A stretch of 64,000 nt of DNA from positions 10,298,704-10,362,703 of the forward strand of contig OW203729.1 of NCBI GenBank assembly GCA_934045075.1, written 5' to 3'. Numbering within the stretch: position 1 is the stretch's first letter; each line of letters begins with the position of its first letter. The translations under genes were made by a program, and so were the position numbers. This document shows positions 1 through 12,100 of the stretch, one piece after another. The notes below the pieces were generated by a model. That model searched no databases, had not been told where the DNA came from, and worked only from the letters and a program-made list of their open reading frames with translations. The stretch is from Yponomeuta sedellus. Its lineage: Eukaryota > Arthropoda > Insecta > Lepidoptera > Yponomeutidae.

Positions 1-454
1 TACCCCTACGAAAACCCCATCTTTTTCAGTCCATACCAATCCAGCAATCATCATTAGGAATAGGAATTCTGAAGTTTATCCTTGCCTCACGCTCTATTTT
101 ATTATATAATGTTGGTTTAGTGTTCTATGTTTAAATGTCTCAATCTGTTTAGTTCTCCTTTAGACAACGTTGAGTTCTTCAACGTAAAAGATCGTAGACT
201 GTAGTAAAAAACAAAGTCTCACAGAACAATTAAAATGTGTCCTGACATTTTTTCCACCGATGAATTTCCGGTGTATTGTTACCAGGGATGTTAGACGTGT
301 CATAATTATGGTACATGTACCATAATTCAGTTGCTCGTACCATGTACCATGATACATCCATTATGGTACGCGAAAGTACCATAATTTGCAATTTTTTTGA
401 TCACAAGCACTTTTGCATCACATATCTTCATCTTTTGCTGTTGACGAGTTTTTT

Positions 455-1582
455 TTATTTACCGATATCTAATAAATGCTACGTTGTAACTTTTAGTCGC
501 AAAGCTAATCCTATAACCTTTGATTACCAACTATGCAATAAGAACCTAGAAAAAGTTCAAGAAATAAGAGATCTTCTAGGTGTCACACTTGATTCTCGGC
601 TCACCTTTATACCTCATATTAATAAGATACTCCGAAAATAATTTAAACAGTTAGGCTTTATTCTGAGAGTAGGAAAACCCTTTCGAAATGCACTTACGTA
701 TAAATTGCTTTACAATATTTGTGTCCGTGCACTGTCTGGAATCCATTCTTTAAGTATCATATTGAAAGGCTAGAGAAATTACAAAATAAATTTATGAAAT
801 CATTAGATTATAGAACTGGTCATATGTTTAAGGATTATCATACGGCAGCAAAACGATATAACATCATGCCCTTAGAGCAGCGGCGTAATGTCATTGATTC
901 TGTTTTTCTATTTAAAATTTTAAACAACTTCGTTGATTCCCCCGCGTTACTTCATGCCATCAATTTTCATGTACCCCGCAAACAACAGAGAAGCTGTTGC
1001 CAAAAAGATTTGTTCTCAATCCCTCAATGTAGAACTCGTTACACAAGGAATAGTTTTCTAAGGCGTTCCTGTAACTTATATACTTCTAAGCTAAGTGATG
1101 TTGATATATTTAATCCATGTTTAAGTAAATTTAAGAAAAATGTCAAAGCTAAGATTTATAATGAGTTTTAGTAAGTGGGTATTTAAATTTATATTAAGTA
1201 GGTATCTATCTACTACTTATTATGAATTTAACCTAATGGATCAACTGTACTATTACCTAATGGATCAACTGTACTGTGTTATATGGGCGGTGTTGTGTGA
1301 TATAATAAATAATTCATGTTGTTAATTGGAATGATATGAGCGTTTCAGTGGAGTGTTTTTGTGTATGTTTGTTTTTCGTTTTTCAATTTTTGTATTTATA
1401 GTTGGAATTTCTGATTTTGATTCGGAGCGCTTCTCCGACCGATGTTTAACTTACCTTAAAAAAAATGTTTGCATTTGAAATTATGAGAAACTAGATCTAT
1501 GTATTTAACATAAGATATCATTTTTATTGCATTTAAATGACTGTTTGTTACTAAAATAAAGATAAAATAAAAATAAAAAATC
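455..1582 (+). pseudogene. Truncated non-LTR retrotransposon, C-terminal reverse transcriptase and 3' end
   Basis: The frame starting near 460 reads as the end of a CR1/Jockey-type reverse transcriptase (VVTFSRKANPITF, then LGVTLDSRLTFIPHINKI). It hits a stop at 639-641. It resumes with LGFILRVGKPFRNALTYKLL and shifts frame near 720-745 into VWNPFFKYHIERLEKLQNKF. The last clear codons are near 1168. An A-rich tail with AATAAA-like units follows at about 1552-1582. The 5' part (endonuclease and most of the RT) is absent, as in 5'-truncated retrotransposition. Stops and frameshifts make it dead. It is nested inside the hAT-like element. Confidence 0.8.
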
Positions 1583-1684
1583 TAGCAACACTAAAAAATC
1601 ATTAATTCATTTCGTTGATAAGAACTTTCATATCTGTGATAGTTTTTGTAGTATTTTCTAAGGTTAACACGAGCAGTAGACAAA

Positions 1685-2486
1685 ATTAAAACTGTTTTTA
1701 TACGGATTTATGCTCGTTTATTACATTTTTACAATTTTCCAACGTTTCGGCACTTTTTCAGGTGCCGTGGTCCCGGATGACTGAGGTGACAGGTGTCTTT
1801 TAGAAATCATTAAAGGTTAGTTTACTACCCTCGGCAAAAATTACAAAAGTTAATTATGAAGTTACGTTCCAAAATAGACAAACCAATTATTTTTATATAA
1901 AGTCAACAATATTGATTATTAGTAATTGAAGTTAAAATTAAATTTATAAACAAATTACTTTATATGAACTTAAAGATACCGATTATTAATTGAAATTAAA
2001 ATGATTTTTTATTATTTATTCTACAGTCACACTTCTAGCAAGGGGGTCTCATGCACTTAAGCACTGGTTCCCATGCTACCGGTATGTTCCAACCACGATC
2101 TCTATTAAAATTTGGATGCCGGCGGATCTCTATTGCCTCGCGTATCATTCTAGGGACCGTTTCTTCCCTAGAATGATACGCGAGGTAATCGGTATCTTTA
2201 AGTTCATATAAAGTAATTAGTTTATAAATTTAATTTTAACTTCAATTACTAATAATCAATATTGTTGACTTTATATAAAAATAATTGGTTTGTCTATTTT
2301 GGAACGTAACTTCATAATTAACTTTTGTAATTTTTGCCGAGGGTAGTAAACTAACCTTTAATGATTTCTAAAAGACACCTGTCACCTCAGTCATCCGGGA
2401 CCACGGCACCTGAAAAAGTGCCGAAACGTTGGAAAATTGTAAAAATGTAATAAACGAGCATAAATCCGTATAAAAACAGTTTTAAT
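1685..2486. mobile_element. Penelope-like element remnant with 301-bp inverted arms
   Basis: Two arms of equal length, 1685-1985 and 2186-2486, are near-perfect reverse complements (one difference seen by eye, in the AAATTACTT stretch). They enclose a 200-nt spacer. The spacer encodes, on the minus strand, the C-terminal tail typical of Penelope-like proteins. The arms contain the CGTTTCGGCACTTTTT segment that commonly flanks Penelope copies in Lepidoptera. Within the spacer, 2136-2156 and 2165-2185 form a second perfect inverted repeat that abuts the right arm. The 12-mer AGTTTTTGTAGT lies close to both outer edges (1641-1652 and 2488-2499) and may mark the target duplication. The family assignment is from recalled similarity. 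Confidence 0.7.
2035..2163 (-). pseudogene. C-terminal fragment of a Penelope-like element protein
   Basis: Forty-two codons plus a TAG stop (2035-2037) on the minus strand read through the motifs IREAIEIRRHPNFNRD and GWNIPVAWEPV. These are the conserved C-terminal end of the GIY-YIG-containing protein of lepidopteran Penelope-like elements, as recalled. Upstream the frame runs into an inverted duplicate of its own DNA, so reverse transcriptase and most of the endonuclease are missing. This is a relic, not a gene. Confidence 0.65.
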
Positions 2487-2837
2487 TAGTTTTTGTAGTC
2501 TAAGGATTGTAAGTGAACTTCGCAGGACGCTCAAAAGGACTTTTTTCCAGGGCCGTTAAACCTAATATATAAAAAAAAAGAACTTCACAGGTGAATCATC
2601 AAAAAGTTGAACATATAAGTAGCGAATAGCACAGACTAAAAAGAAAAAAGCATGTAGTGTTCGTTTGAAGAATTTATGAAAATTCGAAGTTTTAATACTT
2701 TAATTAATAGTACCTACCTAATTTATTAAATCCGTAAGAGTTTTCATACCCGTACCTTATTTTTTTCAAAAATACCATAATTTTGAGCGTCTGGTGCCAT
2801 AATTCAAAAGTTGGCATCTAACATCCCTGATTGTTAC

Positions 2838-3009
2838 CAGTAGAGTAGCTGTCTATTTTGACAGAAATAAACAAGGAATATCTATAATTTCGTGCTCCAG
2901 ATCCAGAAAGTAAATTCTTTGTTCTGTCTGTGCAACAGTGATAACATTACCTATTGTGGACAAAATCCATTGTCCATGAGTAAATATCGGCGTGCGCTTA
3001 GAGGCGATA
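2838..3009. other. Region between the hAT-like element and the first spatacsin exon
   Basis: This 172-nt stretch continues the host sequence interrupted by the hAT-like insertion. An in-frame TGA at 2977-2979 bounds the spatacsin frame on its 5' side. It is either 5' UTR and promoter, or intron if more N-terminal exons lie further upstream. A possible weak acceptor (CTTAG, ending near 3001) precedes the ATG but lacks a pyrimidine tract. Confidence 0.4.
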
Positions 3010-3186
3010 ATGGAGGCTCTAACACAGAACGAGAAAATTATCTGGGCGTGTTGGGAGGAGAAATCATCTAGAGAAGTTGTCCGAGAGGCGGCGGCTAAAG
3101 GGACACATATCAATTTAGCCATTCGCTATGTAAAAGAGAAAAATAATTGGAATGAGAACACTGCTAAAGATTGGTTCTTTGCGGAG
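3010..3186 (+). CDS. SPG11: Spatacsin exon 1 (first recognised)
   Basis: Residues 1-59, starting at the first ATG after the in-frame TGA at 2977 and ending at donor GTAAGAACT in phase 0. It contains IIWACWEEKSSREVVREAAA and reads on into the spatacsin-like WFFAEV block. The ATG is the best available start, but vertebrate spatacsin has several hundred residues before this block, so this could be an internal exon. Confidence 0.75.
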
Positions 3187-6100
3187 GTAAGAACTTACTT
3201 TTATTTTCGCTCTTTTTCAAATTAGACTATGAACGTCCGTCAGATATATTTAATACTATAAGGGACCCTTATATCCCTTTCGTTCGATGAACTATCCTAT
3301 GTGCCGAGATGTTTTCGACTTTTAATACAATTCATTCTTATGTATATGTTCAGGTAAAAGCATGGACGGTGCAACTCCTTATGCGCAAGCAGATTTTCAA
3401 AGTCCTTCACATTCTGAACAAAGTCCAACTCAATGCTGAAGAGCATCTTATGACCTTAGCTCAGGAGTCATCAGAAATTGTGTACAGGGACTTCATTGTT
3501 GAGCACCTACAGAAGATTGTCAAGGATATGAAGCCTGAAAATGCTGGTAAATGGCAGGACTTCAAAAGACATTGGAATCTTCTGAGGTACCTAGAAAAAT
3601 CCTTTGAGGTTGAAGGCACCTTTAAACAGAACAAAGTCTTTGGTTCAGGAAAGGACATGGTGGTGGTCACTGAGAGTGAAATTAAATCTATGAACATTGA
3701 GAAGATTGTTAAATACCCACCAGAGTGGAAAAGTAAAATAGCTACAGTGTTATTCTTTGATTCATTTGGTAAGTAAATATCAAATTGTGTGTATTCATTA
3801 TGTCTCATTACTTACGTAGGAATTTGTTTAATATGCATATTATTGTAATTTATTTATAGAGTTAACACTCCTGGACTTCTCATCATCCATGGAAGTTTGG
3901 AATTACCTGCTGGACAACAACAAAGCAATGATCCTAGTGCGTTGGATCAACATACAGATGTCTGAGGTGGTCCGTGATATGAATGCACGATACATCTTCT
4001 TCAACAATGAGAGTTTTGTCAACAAACTACTAGCAATAGATACAAAAGGCTTTGATAACAAAATCATTGAAAAGTTAGATGATGTCTTCCGTAAGTGGTC
4101 TATTAGCCAAGAAATGATTGAGGCCATAAAGACAAGCAAATGCTTCACCTACACTAAGATGTGCATCTATGACACACTCTGCTCTTATGGCATTGTCAAT
4201 GAAAATGAACAGAAAGACCTCTACACCATCATATCCAGATTGGCTAGAACACAGAACTTGAAAATGATTGATGATATCTTTACTGAGACTTGTTCCACAA
4301 TGACCAAAAGAGACTTTTACTTAGAGCTCACTAAGTATTGTGTCAAAAACCAACTGTATAAAGTTCTTACAATATGTGTGGAGGGTGAGCCAGTTTTGGG
4401 TTCAGATTTCAGTGAAGTAGAACAAGAAGAGAGAGAGTGTATAGAGTTGTGGCTGTCATTTAAGAGTATAGAGTATACAGCAGACAGGCAGAGTCATGTG
4501 GTGCCCGTCTATAAGACCTGTCAGCAGATTGCCAAAGATGACATTGACAACTACATCACCGCAAACCCTTACCTAGTCATAGGCATGATCCTTTTAGAGG
4601 ACAAAGCAAAACTTTTCGACATATTCTCCAAAGAAGAGTTTCTACAATTCAAAGACTTTAAGTTGCCAAATAAAGGTTATGAAGACAAACTTCCACATCT
4701 GAATAGAGTTTTTAAGAAGTTTAACTCTTTGACCAATACTCAGGAATGGAGAGATGTGAATGTGTATCAGCTGCTCTCAGGTTACCGTGGGCTGGACGTT
4801 GCCAAAATATTCGAGTTTCAGCTTGTGAATCAGAACACTTGCAGTGTTAGCAACGAGAAGGCAGAGCGACGCAGTTTGGGCAGTTTGCTCTCCAATGACA
4901 TAGATATTGACGCGGGTAACATGAAGATTATGTCCCAAAAATTACTGGAGATGCCACACTTTGCCAACGAGAAACTAATGAAGCGTTATGGGCATACCGC
5001 GAAATTGAATCACATTTACTACCTGAAGCAATATCGCCCTTGCAATGCAAGTCAAGCATTTGTCACTCAGCAGTATCAGATGTATAACAGGCTCCAGGAT
5101 AGGAGCATTAAAAGCGCCAGCTATGAGGCGCATGCATTAGCTTTACAAAACTGGAGTGACCCAGCTATGACAGCCTGCGCCATTTCTTTCGTCGCCATGA
5201 TTGGTTGCAATCCCACCAGGAGCAGGGTCCATGTGTCAGCTGCTAAAATGATAAAGAAGTTCTTGATGCGAGAAAAGGGCTTGGCTGAAGAAGTTGCTAT
5301 CAAATTGGTCAATGAATACATGTCTAGGTTGATGCAGAACACTGATGATGTTGCAAAAGAAATCTTGGGAAACTTGGAAGAGATCACAATGATTAAGATC
5401 AAGCGTCAGATAAATGCCAGTGGGAAAACGGACATGGCTTTGGTGCTCTATGAATCCCTTACAATGGTTAAATTCGCCATGATACATAATTTAACTTTAC
5501 CAGAGACAATCCTCAGGGAATTCATCAAACAGAACTCGTGGTTTAACTTCCTAGTTTTCGGCGACGTGTTTCGTTACCCGCTGAATCAGATGCTGCAGCT
5601 GACACAAGACTTCGAAAATAAGTCCTTTTCTGAACATATGAAGCACATTATGCTTCACAGGAACGTCGAGGAAGGATCTGAGAAGGATTTTAAGATGGGT
5701 GCTGCGACCCAAAGGAGATTGTCGAGGCTGAGCTCCATGGAGGTGGTAAGTATCTTGTTTTTCCAAAGGAAATGCTTTCTATAAAAAGCACAATTCCTTA
5801 AGGCACTCCTGTGAGTCCCCAGTCTGTGGTAAAGGGAAATACCTAACCACAGATTATTGGACCCACCCCTGAGGAGTGTTTTAGAAGATCGTATTTGCAT
5901 AAATGACACTGTTAGACTTTGACATTGCTATACATCCAACTTATACTATTAGTAGACATGTCTATCCATATCAGTGGCTATCCATATCGGAACAACTTAT
6001 CTTCTCCAGAGCCCAACACACAGTGCCTCTTTCGAGTTCCCCGACATGGTAGGGTTGAGTCGCGACCTGTGGGAGGTGATGGCGGCGTGCCACGGGCCTG

Positions 6101-9100
6101 AAGACCCGCCCGGAGCCCTGGTGCGGGCTGCTGGCCTCTATCAAGAGCCGCTGTTGGCGCTCGTCGCTACTTGCTATGAGGTACTTAATAGTACAATCAT
6201 AATATTTCGATTACATTTTAAGATAAGTTAGTCATTGATTGCGGTCGAGTGCGCGGCTGGCAGTTTTTTTTTGTTGCCTTGAATCTATTCTATTCTTCTT
6301 GTTTTCGAAGTTGTTTGTGTAGAAGTAGCGATACCATTCGCTGTTAAAGCAAACATCATGAAGAAACCTGAGCCATGTGGTGATATGGGCTGAGATTTCT
6401 TAGCGCTTGAAATTGCTAATTTGCGGTGGGCGCGCGTTATGATTAAGCCCATGCGTTCTGAGAGAAGGCCTATATATAGGCTGAATTATACCATACCTAT
6501 TGGTACAGTGCTATACTGGTAAAAAAGGCCTATGGCATTAAGTCCGCCGCATTATATTTTTAAAATTTATAATAAGTGCATTAAAAGTAGCATACTATCA
6601 CTATCACCTTTACCATAAGCTGTTACCGTTACTATTATTATCATTATTTTAAAACCGTACTCTAGCCAAACGCAGTTGGCGTCCTCTGGGCGTACTGGGT
6701 GCTTGCGCGGCTCGGCGACGCGATACCGCAGTCGCTGCGGGACTCGCTGCAGTTGGACATCAGCCAGCAGCACCCGACCGACTGCGAGCTGCAGCAGGTG
6801 GCGCAGTTGTGCCTCGAGGCCGGCTACGTGCGGACGCTGCACGAGTCCGCGCTCGTCTTCTTGCCGGTGAGTCTAGAGAGAGGGGCCGAAAGGGAACGAA
6901 GAGAGGCGGGACTCGCTGCAGTGAGACATCAGCCACCAGCAGCCGACCGACGGCAAGCTGCAACGTGTGGCGCAGCTGTGTCTCGAGGCTGGATGCTTGT
7001 AGACGCATCATCTGTCCGAGTTCTTCTCAAAGGTAAGTGAAGAGAGGAAGAGTGATGGCCTGTGGCGCTAGAGTTCCGAAGAGCAACATAGAGACAGAGA
7101 TATATATTATCTTTATAGCTATCGATGGAGCCGTTTTTCTTGGGTGGGATTCGAATGAAAACATTTTGAGAGCAAGTTTGCAATGTAAGAGAAAGAACGC
7201 TCTAGAATTGGAATATTACAACTTTTTGCTCTGCCCAGGCGTCAGGCCTTGGACTCCGTAACTAAACTAAGGGTTTCGCGAGTTTGTCATTAACAGATGT
7301 TTTCTAATGTGAAATCCGTTGTTAGAAAGGCCTAAGTTACTGTTAGGTACTGTCAAATTTCAATATAAATTACTGATAGGCAAGTATTTACCACAGGAAA
7401 GTCCATTGACGATACTGACGGCCTTTCTATGCCGCTGTATATGGCAGAAGTCTTTCGATGCGGAAACGAGCAAACTACTCTTCAACTTCATCCAGCACTG
7501 CCAGCGGCGGTACAGCGTGGACAGCGCTATGACATGGGTGTTGTCGAAGCAGAGTCTCGAGCGGATCGCTGTGGCCTTGGTGAAGATAGCATTGACGCGG
7601 AGCTTCGATAGCGCGTTCCATCAGAAGGAGTTCTTGGCTTGCTTGGTGGACGCGCAGTTTGGAAAGGATTTCTCGGGTTCGTACCGGTTATACTTTTTAA
7701 AACTTTCGTGGTTTTTCACTGCATGCAAAAGGAACGAGATTTTCAACCAAGTTGTAAGAATTATGAATGAATGAATGAAAATTCTTTATTGCACTAAACA
7801 AATTTGTACAAAGGCGAGCTTAATACTAGATAGTCCAGCTAACCCACGATAATGTTTCTTTTACTAGTAAATGTTGCACTTTATTTACCCTCGATTTCTC
7901 CTATATTATTTCAATCATCTTTTAACAGCAGTTATGATAAGATGTACAAGAGATTTACTACTCCTACTAGAACTTTTTTTACAATTTTACAACTTCCTTT
8001 ACGAGATGAACAATTCTTTTACTATGAGGATAAGTTTGAAACCCATTGTAATGTCTTAGGTGGTAACTTCAGTACGAGACAACAGATATTTTTTTCCTAT
8101 TTTAAAGTTGTCCTCGTAAAATTTGTTTGCGTGAGTAAAATCACCCTGTTTCTGGCAGATCAAGGGATTTTGTTACACCCTGTATTCATATCTAACTTAA
8201 AAAAGTCTAGCAAAGATAACCCCGTATTTTTCGTTAGTATTAGGGTAGGAGTTTCTTTGTATGCATTTAAATCAGCTTACACTGAAAAATATATAAAAAA
8301 TACTATTCGGTATTGCAGTTCCATCACCGGACTTCGCAATGATCCATGAGATCCTTAAAATATCAATGGAGACATCATCCATTGTCGTGGTTTCCAAAAT
8401 GCTTACGGATGAGACCGAGCAGTATCTGTCCCAATTGGTCGAAATGTACACGGAAAACAAGAACTACGGTGTGGCTCTCAAGATCGCAAAGCTTGCGGCA
8501 TTGCCAGTGAACCACGTGATGATTGCCGAATGGTCGCACAAACACGAATTGTTACTCATGAAAGAGGATGTAACACTGGATGACGAAAGCCTAACCCTTT
8601 TCGTAACTCAGTGCAGTGAGGCATTCAAAAAGGCATCCGTGACCTTCGACGCTGCCGTGAAATTCCTGACGCACTTTGTCAAAGACATAAGCGATCCCAA
8701 GCAGAAATTCTACTCGTACAGAATAATACTCAGTTGGTTTGTGGACAACTTAGAGTACGGAGAGACAAGAGAAGAGATCGAGCATCTCATGTGGGACGCG
8801 TATCTCCAATGCGAGTCTCAAAACGACGTATTCCTCAACGACTGCCAAAGTACTTTGCACTTTATTCTCAACGGACAGAAAGACCAAAATTTCGCAAAGA
8901 AAATCGGCCAAATCAATGCCGAAAAACCTTTTTCACTGGTGATCAGTGAGATCGAAATTGAATCGGATATTGCTAATATTGATAATGTTGTGTTGCTCGA
9001 AGAAACACGGCTTATAGACGTGTGGCGTAAAGCCCTTAATCACCTTTTGGAGCTAAAACTTATGGTCGAAGCATTTAGATTTTCGGCACTGTTTAGAATC

Positions 9101-12100
9101 ACGATGGAATATCGGTACAGACCGCCGCCTTGCCCAGTGCAGATTGTAAGGACTTGCCTGAAGCTCGCCGAGGGGTTGTGTTCGCCGTATGAGCTGCCTC
9201 AAGAGTTGAGGCTAGTAATCTCATCGCCGTTTTCGAGCAAACTCTCGGGTGAGCAATTTTTCATATTTAATAATTAGAACATGTTAGTTTCGCTAGAAGG
9301 GGACTAGCAGGTGCAGTAAGTGTCAAATGACTCCTTGATTGATTCGTAATTACCCAGTTTCAGAAAATTCCGACGCTAGTTTTGAAGAGCTTGTCCTGAT
9401 TCAAGAAAGGCAGGACAATATTCCGGAGAACGCCAGCCATTTGGCAGTACGAGAGGATGCAGATCGCCTCTCCGCGCTAGAAGCCTTGGCCGCCAGAAGC
9501 GGTTTGACTGTCGCCAAACAAGTGGCTAACTACTTTAGGATCTCACTTCAGATCGGGTGGAACTACGCAACCATATTGAAATATCAGAATGACCCCATGG
9601 ACTTCATTAGCTACGTCTGTGGAAGGGCCCGGATGTCGCTCTCGAATTTGATCTTTAGGACGTTCAATATTACGTCCAAGCAGGTGAGGCAAAAATTAAT
9701 CGCTATGCTAAGAATGCTTTGCCTTGCCAAATTTTGTTCGTGGTTATGATTTCCAATCAAATCTTTACGTATATTCCTTCAGATTTCAGAGTTCCTCTGC
9801 CACGAGTTGGTATCGGCTATCATTTCGCCGCACCTCGTCAAGACATCTTCGTTCCGACAGAAGGAGCACTTCCAATACACTCTCTGGGGCTACACCCTCA
9901 ACTCCGACATCGAAATGTTCCTGAACATGCGTCCAGACGCCTGCAGCCAGATTGGGCGACTTATATTGGACCATCTAATGGCTTTCCGCAAGATCTACAA
10001 ATGCGGGTCACCTGTCAAACCTTCTGATAATACTGCTGACGAGCATCAGTTGGATATCGACGCTCTAATAGACGAAGAGTACCAAAACGTCGATGAAGAG
10101 GAGGTGGAATCTCTTACAAACAAGTCAGCGACAACCGAAGGAGGCACCGTGACGTCTATGGAGTCACAGTCCATCTTCTCGGTGTCGACTGTCTACAGTT
10201 TCGGGACCAAACTCGACAGAGAGTCGAGGAGGAATCTGTTCGATGTCATCACCAAGAACAAGGTTCATATCCCGTACGAGGTGAAGCATAATGTCAGAAA
10301 GATTACTAAGGGATGTAAATTGTCTACTAAACAGGTGAGTTGTACATGTTTGCATCTTTCGGATCTTCCTGATTTTGCAGTCTATTATTTTGATGCGAGC
10401 TTATGACAATACATGCGTGTTTACCAATTCGTAAGATCTGTGTAGGTGTAACATGGCAGTATTTTTGTGTGTTACAGGTGAACATTATCTCAATAGAGTT
10501 GCTGGTGGTAGCCCATGAGTGTTTTTCGTGTGCGTGCGATACGGAGGGCGTTGCCGTCGTCCTGCGCTCCTCCCAAGCGCTGATTGCTCAACTGCTGGCC
10601 GCTCGCTCCTGGCGTCTCATGGTGCGCCTCCTTACTGGCCTGGCCCGCTACACCGAGATGGCATATGTCTTCCAGATGCTAAGGGACAATCATCAGTTCG
10701 AATATTTACTCGGCCAATTTGACTACATGTTGGGTCAACAGCAGGATAAAATCACCGAGTTCAAGCAAGGTCTTCTAGATTTCTTGAAGAACCACTGCCC
10801 AGGAGACACTGACACCTACATCATGGTTGCGCTACACTTTAATATGTACACCGAAGCCGCCAACGTGAAGAAGAAACAAGCGTTGGACCTCATAACTGAT
10901 TTGGAGAAGATCGCACTGGACGCCCATAAGTTGACCTCGAAGAAACCCCCTGAATGGCTGCAGATACATGACAATACTGCGACGAGGAATTTGCTGGACA
11001 CGGCGTTGAACCACTGTACTGACGCGTCAGAGTTGTTCCTACAAGGGGGCTGTATGGGGTTCGCGGGCGAGATGGCGGACTTGGCGCAGCAAATAGCCCT
11101 GCAGATATCGTTGCTCAACGCGTCACCTACCCGGCTCATTCTCAACAGAAGCTCGGAGAAGATGTATCGGCTCGTCAGCGAGTATTTGAGGTAAAGATTA
11201 TTTTCTTTATTTCTGTTTACCTTGTCGATTGTCGCTTGGGACTATTCGATTGCATACTAACTTCATATTAATGTGTGCTCAGAAAAGCTATATAGTAAAA
11301 AAGCGATGCGTTTAAAAACTGAGATTCCAGCTATCCTGTCTACACATGATGAACTATGATTATACATGTTAAACTTTTGCATTCAAAAATATATGTAAAG
11401 GCTGAATTTAGTCTCACGCCGACCGCACGCGCACCGTCGGCGCTGATGGTCGAGATATATGAATATCTAGGAAGCGTTTTTGAATGACGCGTAGCTATTA
11501 CCGCGCACGGTGGTCAGCGCTGATGGCTGCGCGGTCGTACGCGTCGCGCGTCGGCGCCGCGTAGCTGTCAGCGCTGACGATCTCTAGCTAGAGCTAGAGC
11601 GCCCCTGCTTTCAGTGAGCGTTGTAGTGTCGAACGGAGCGGACGTCGTCATGGTAACAGGTCGTGGATACAGGTCGAGTTATGGACGAGGTAAGCCTGAG
11701 GAAGAAATTGTGGGATGCATCTGATCCACTTTACAAAAATAAAGATGCGTTTTTCGTCGTCGCCGGTTTTTATTTTTTTGAGATAGTAGTAAAAAGCAGC
11801 AATAACTAATACACTCCGCATTTTGGTCATCGTCTGTACAGTAAGGCGGTCAGTACGATACTGAAACGAGCCACGCTGAGCCTCAGTGCTGATGAACTAC
11901 GCGCTGATCTATGAGCGCAGACGGTGAGCGTGAGACTAAATTCAACCTAATTGACGGCATAAGTATTTCTAAGCACATCCATGATCACCAGACCGATAAA
12001 CCGTTTATGTTCACACCGTAGCGCTCATAATGTTATAAATTCTTTCTATATTTCCGCACTGAGCATAGGTACGTGATAATTAGGACGTAGCTTATGTTAT

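Larger units (their letters stand above)
283..2829. mobile_element. hAT-like DNA transposon (non-autonomous), host of nested insertions
   Basis: The ends are a 13-bp inverted repeat: CAGGGATGTTAGA at 283-295 and its complement at 2817-2829. Both sides are flanked by the identical 8-mer ATTGTTAC (275-282 and 2830-2837), the target duplication length expected of hAT transposases. Subterminal copies of TACCATAATT-type motifs occur at both ends (about 305-390 and 2770-2805), as in transposase-binding regions. No transposase frame is visible. The interior is occupied by a LINE fragment and a Penelope-like structure, so this is a non-autonomous copy enlarged by later insertions. It ends 180 bp before the first recognised exon of the spatacsin gene. 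hAT membership is inferred from the TIR start and the TSD length. Confidence 0.8.

Noticed and set aside
1740..1780. Hammerhead ribozyme in the Penelope arms (GGCACCTGAAAAAGTGCCGAAACG on the arm's other strand)
   Set aside because: A stem followed by GAAAC is present, but the CUGANGA core before the stem is absent.
7852..8349. 165-codon open frame on plus
   Set aside because: It lies mostly in spatacsin intron 6, has Phe-rich AT-driven composition, no homology that I recognise, and is in conflict with the exon 7 acceptor.
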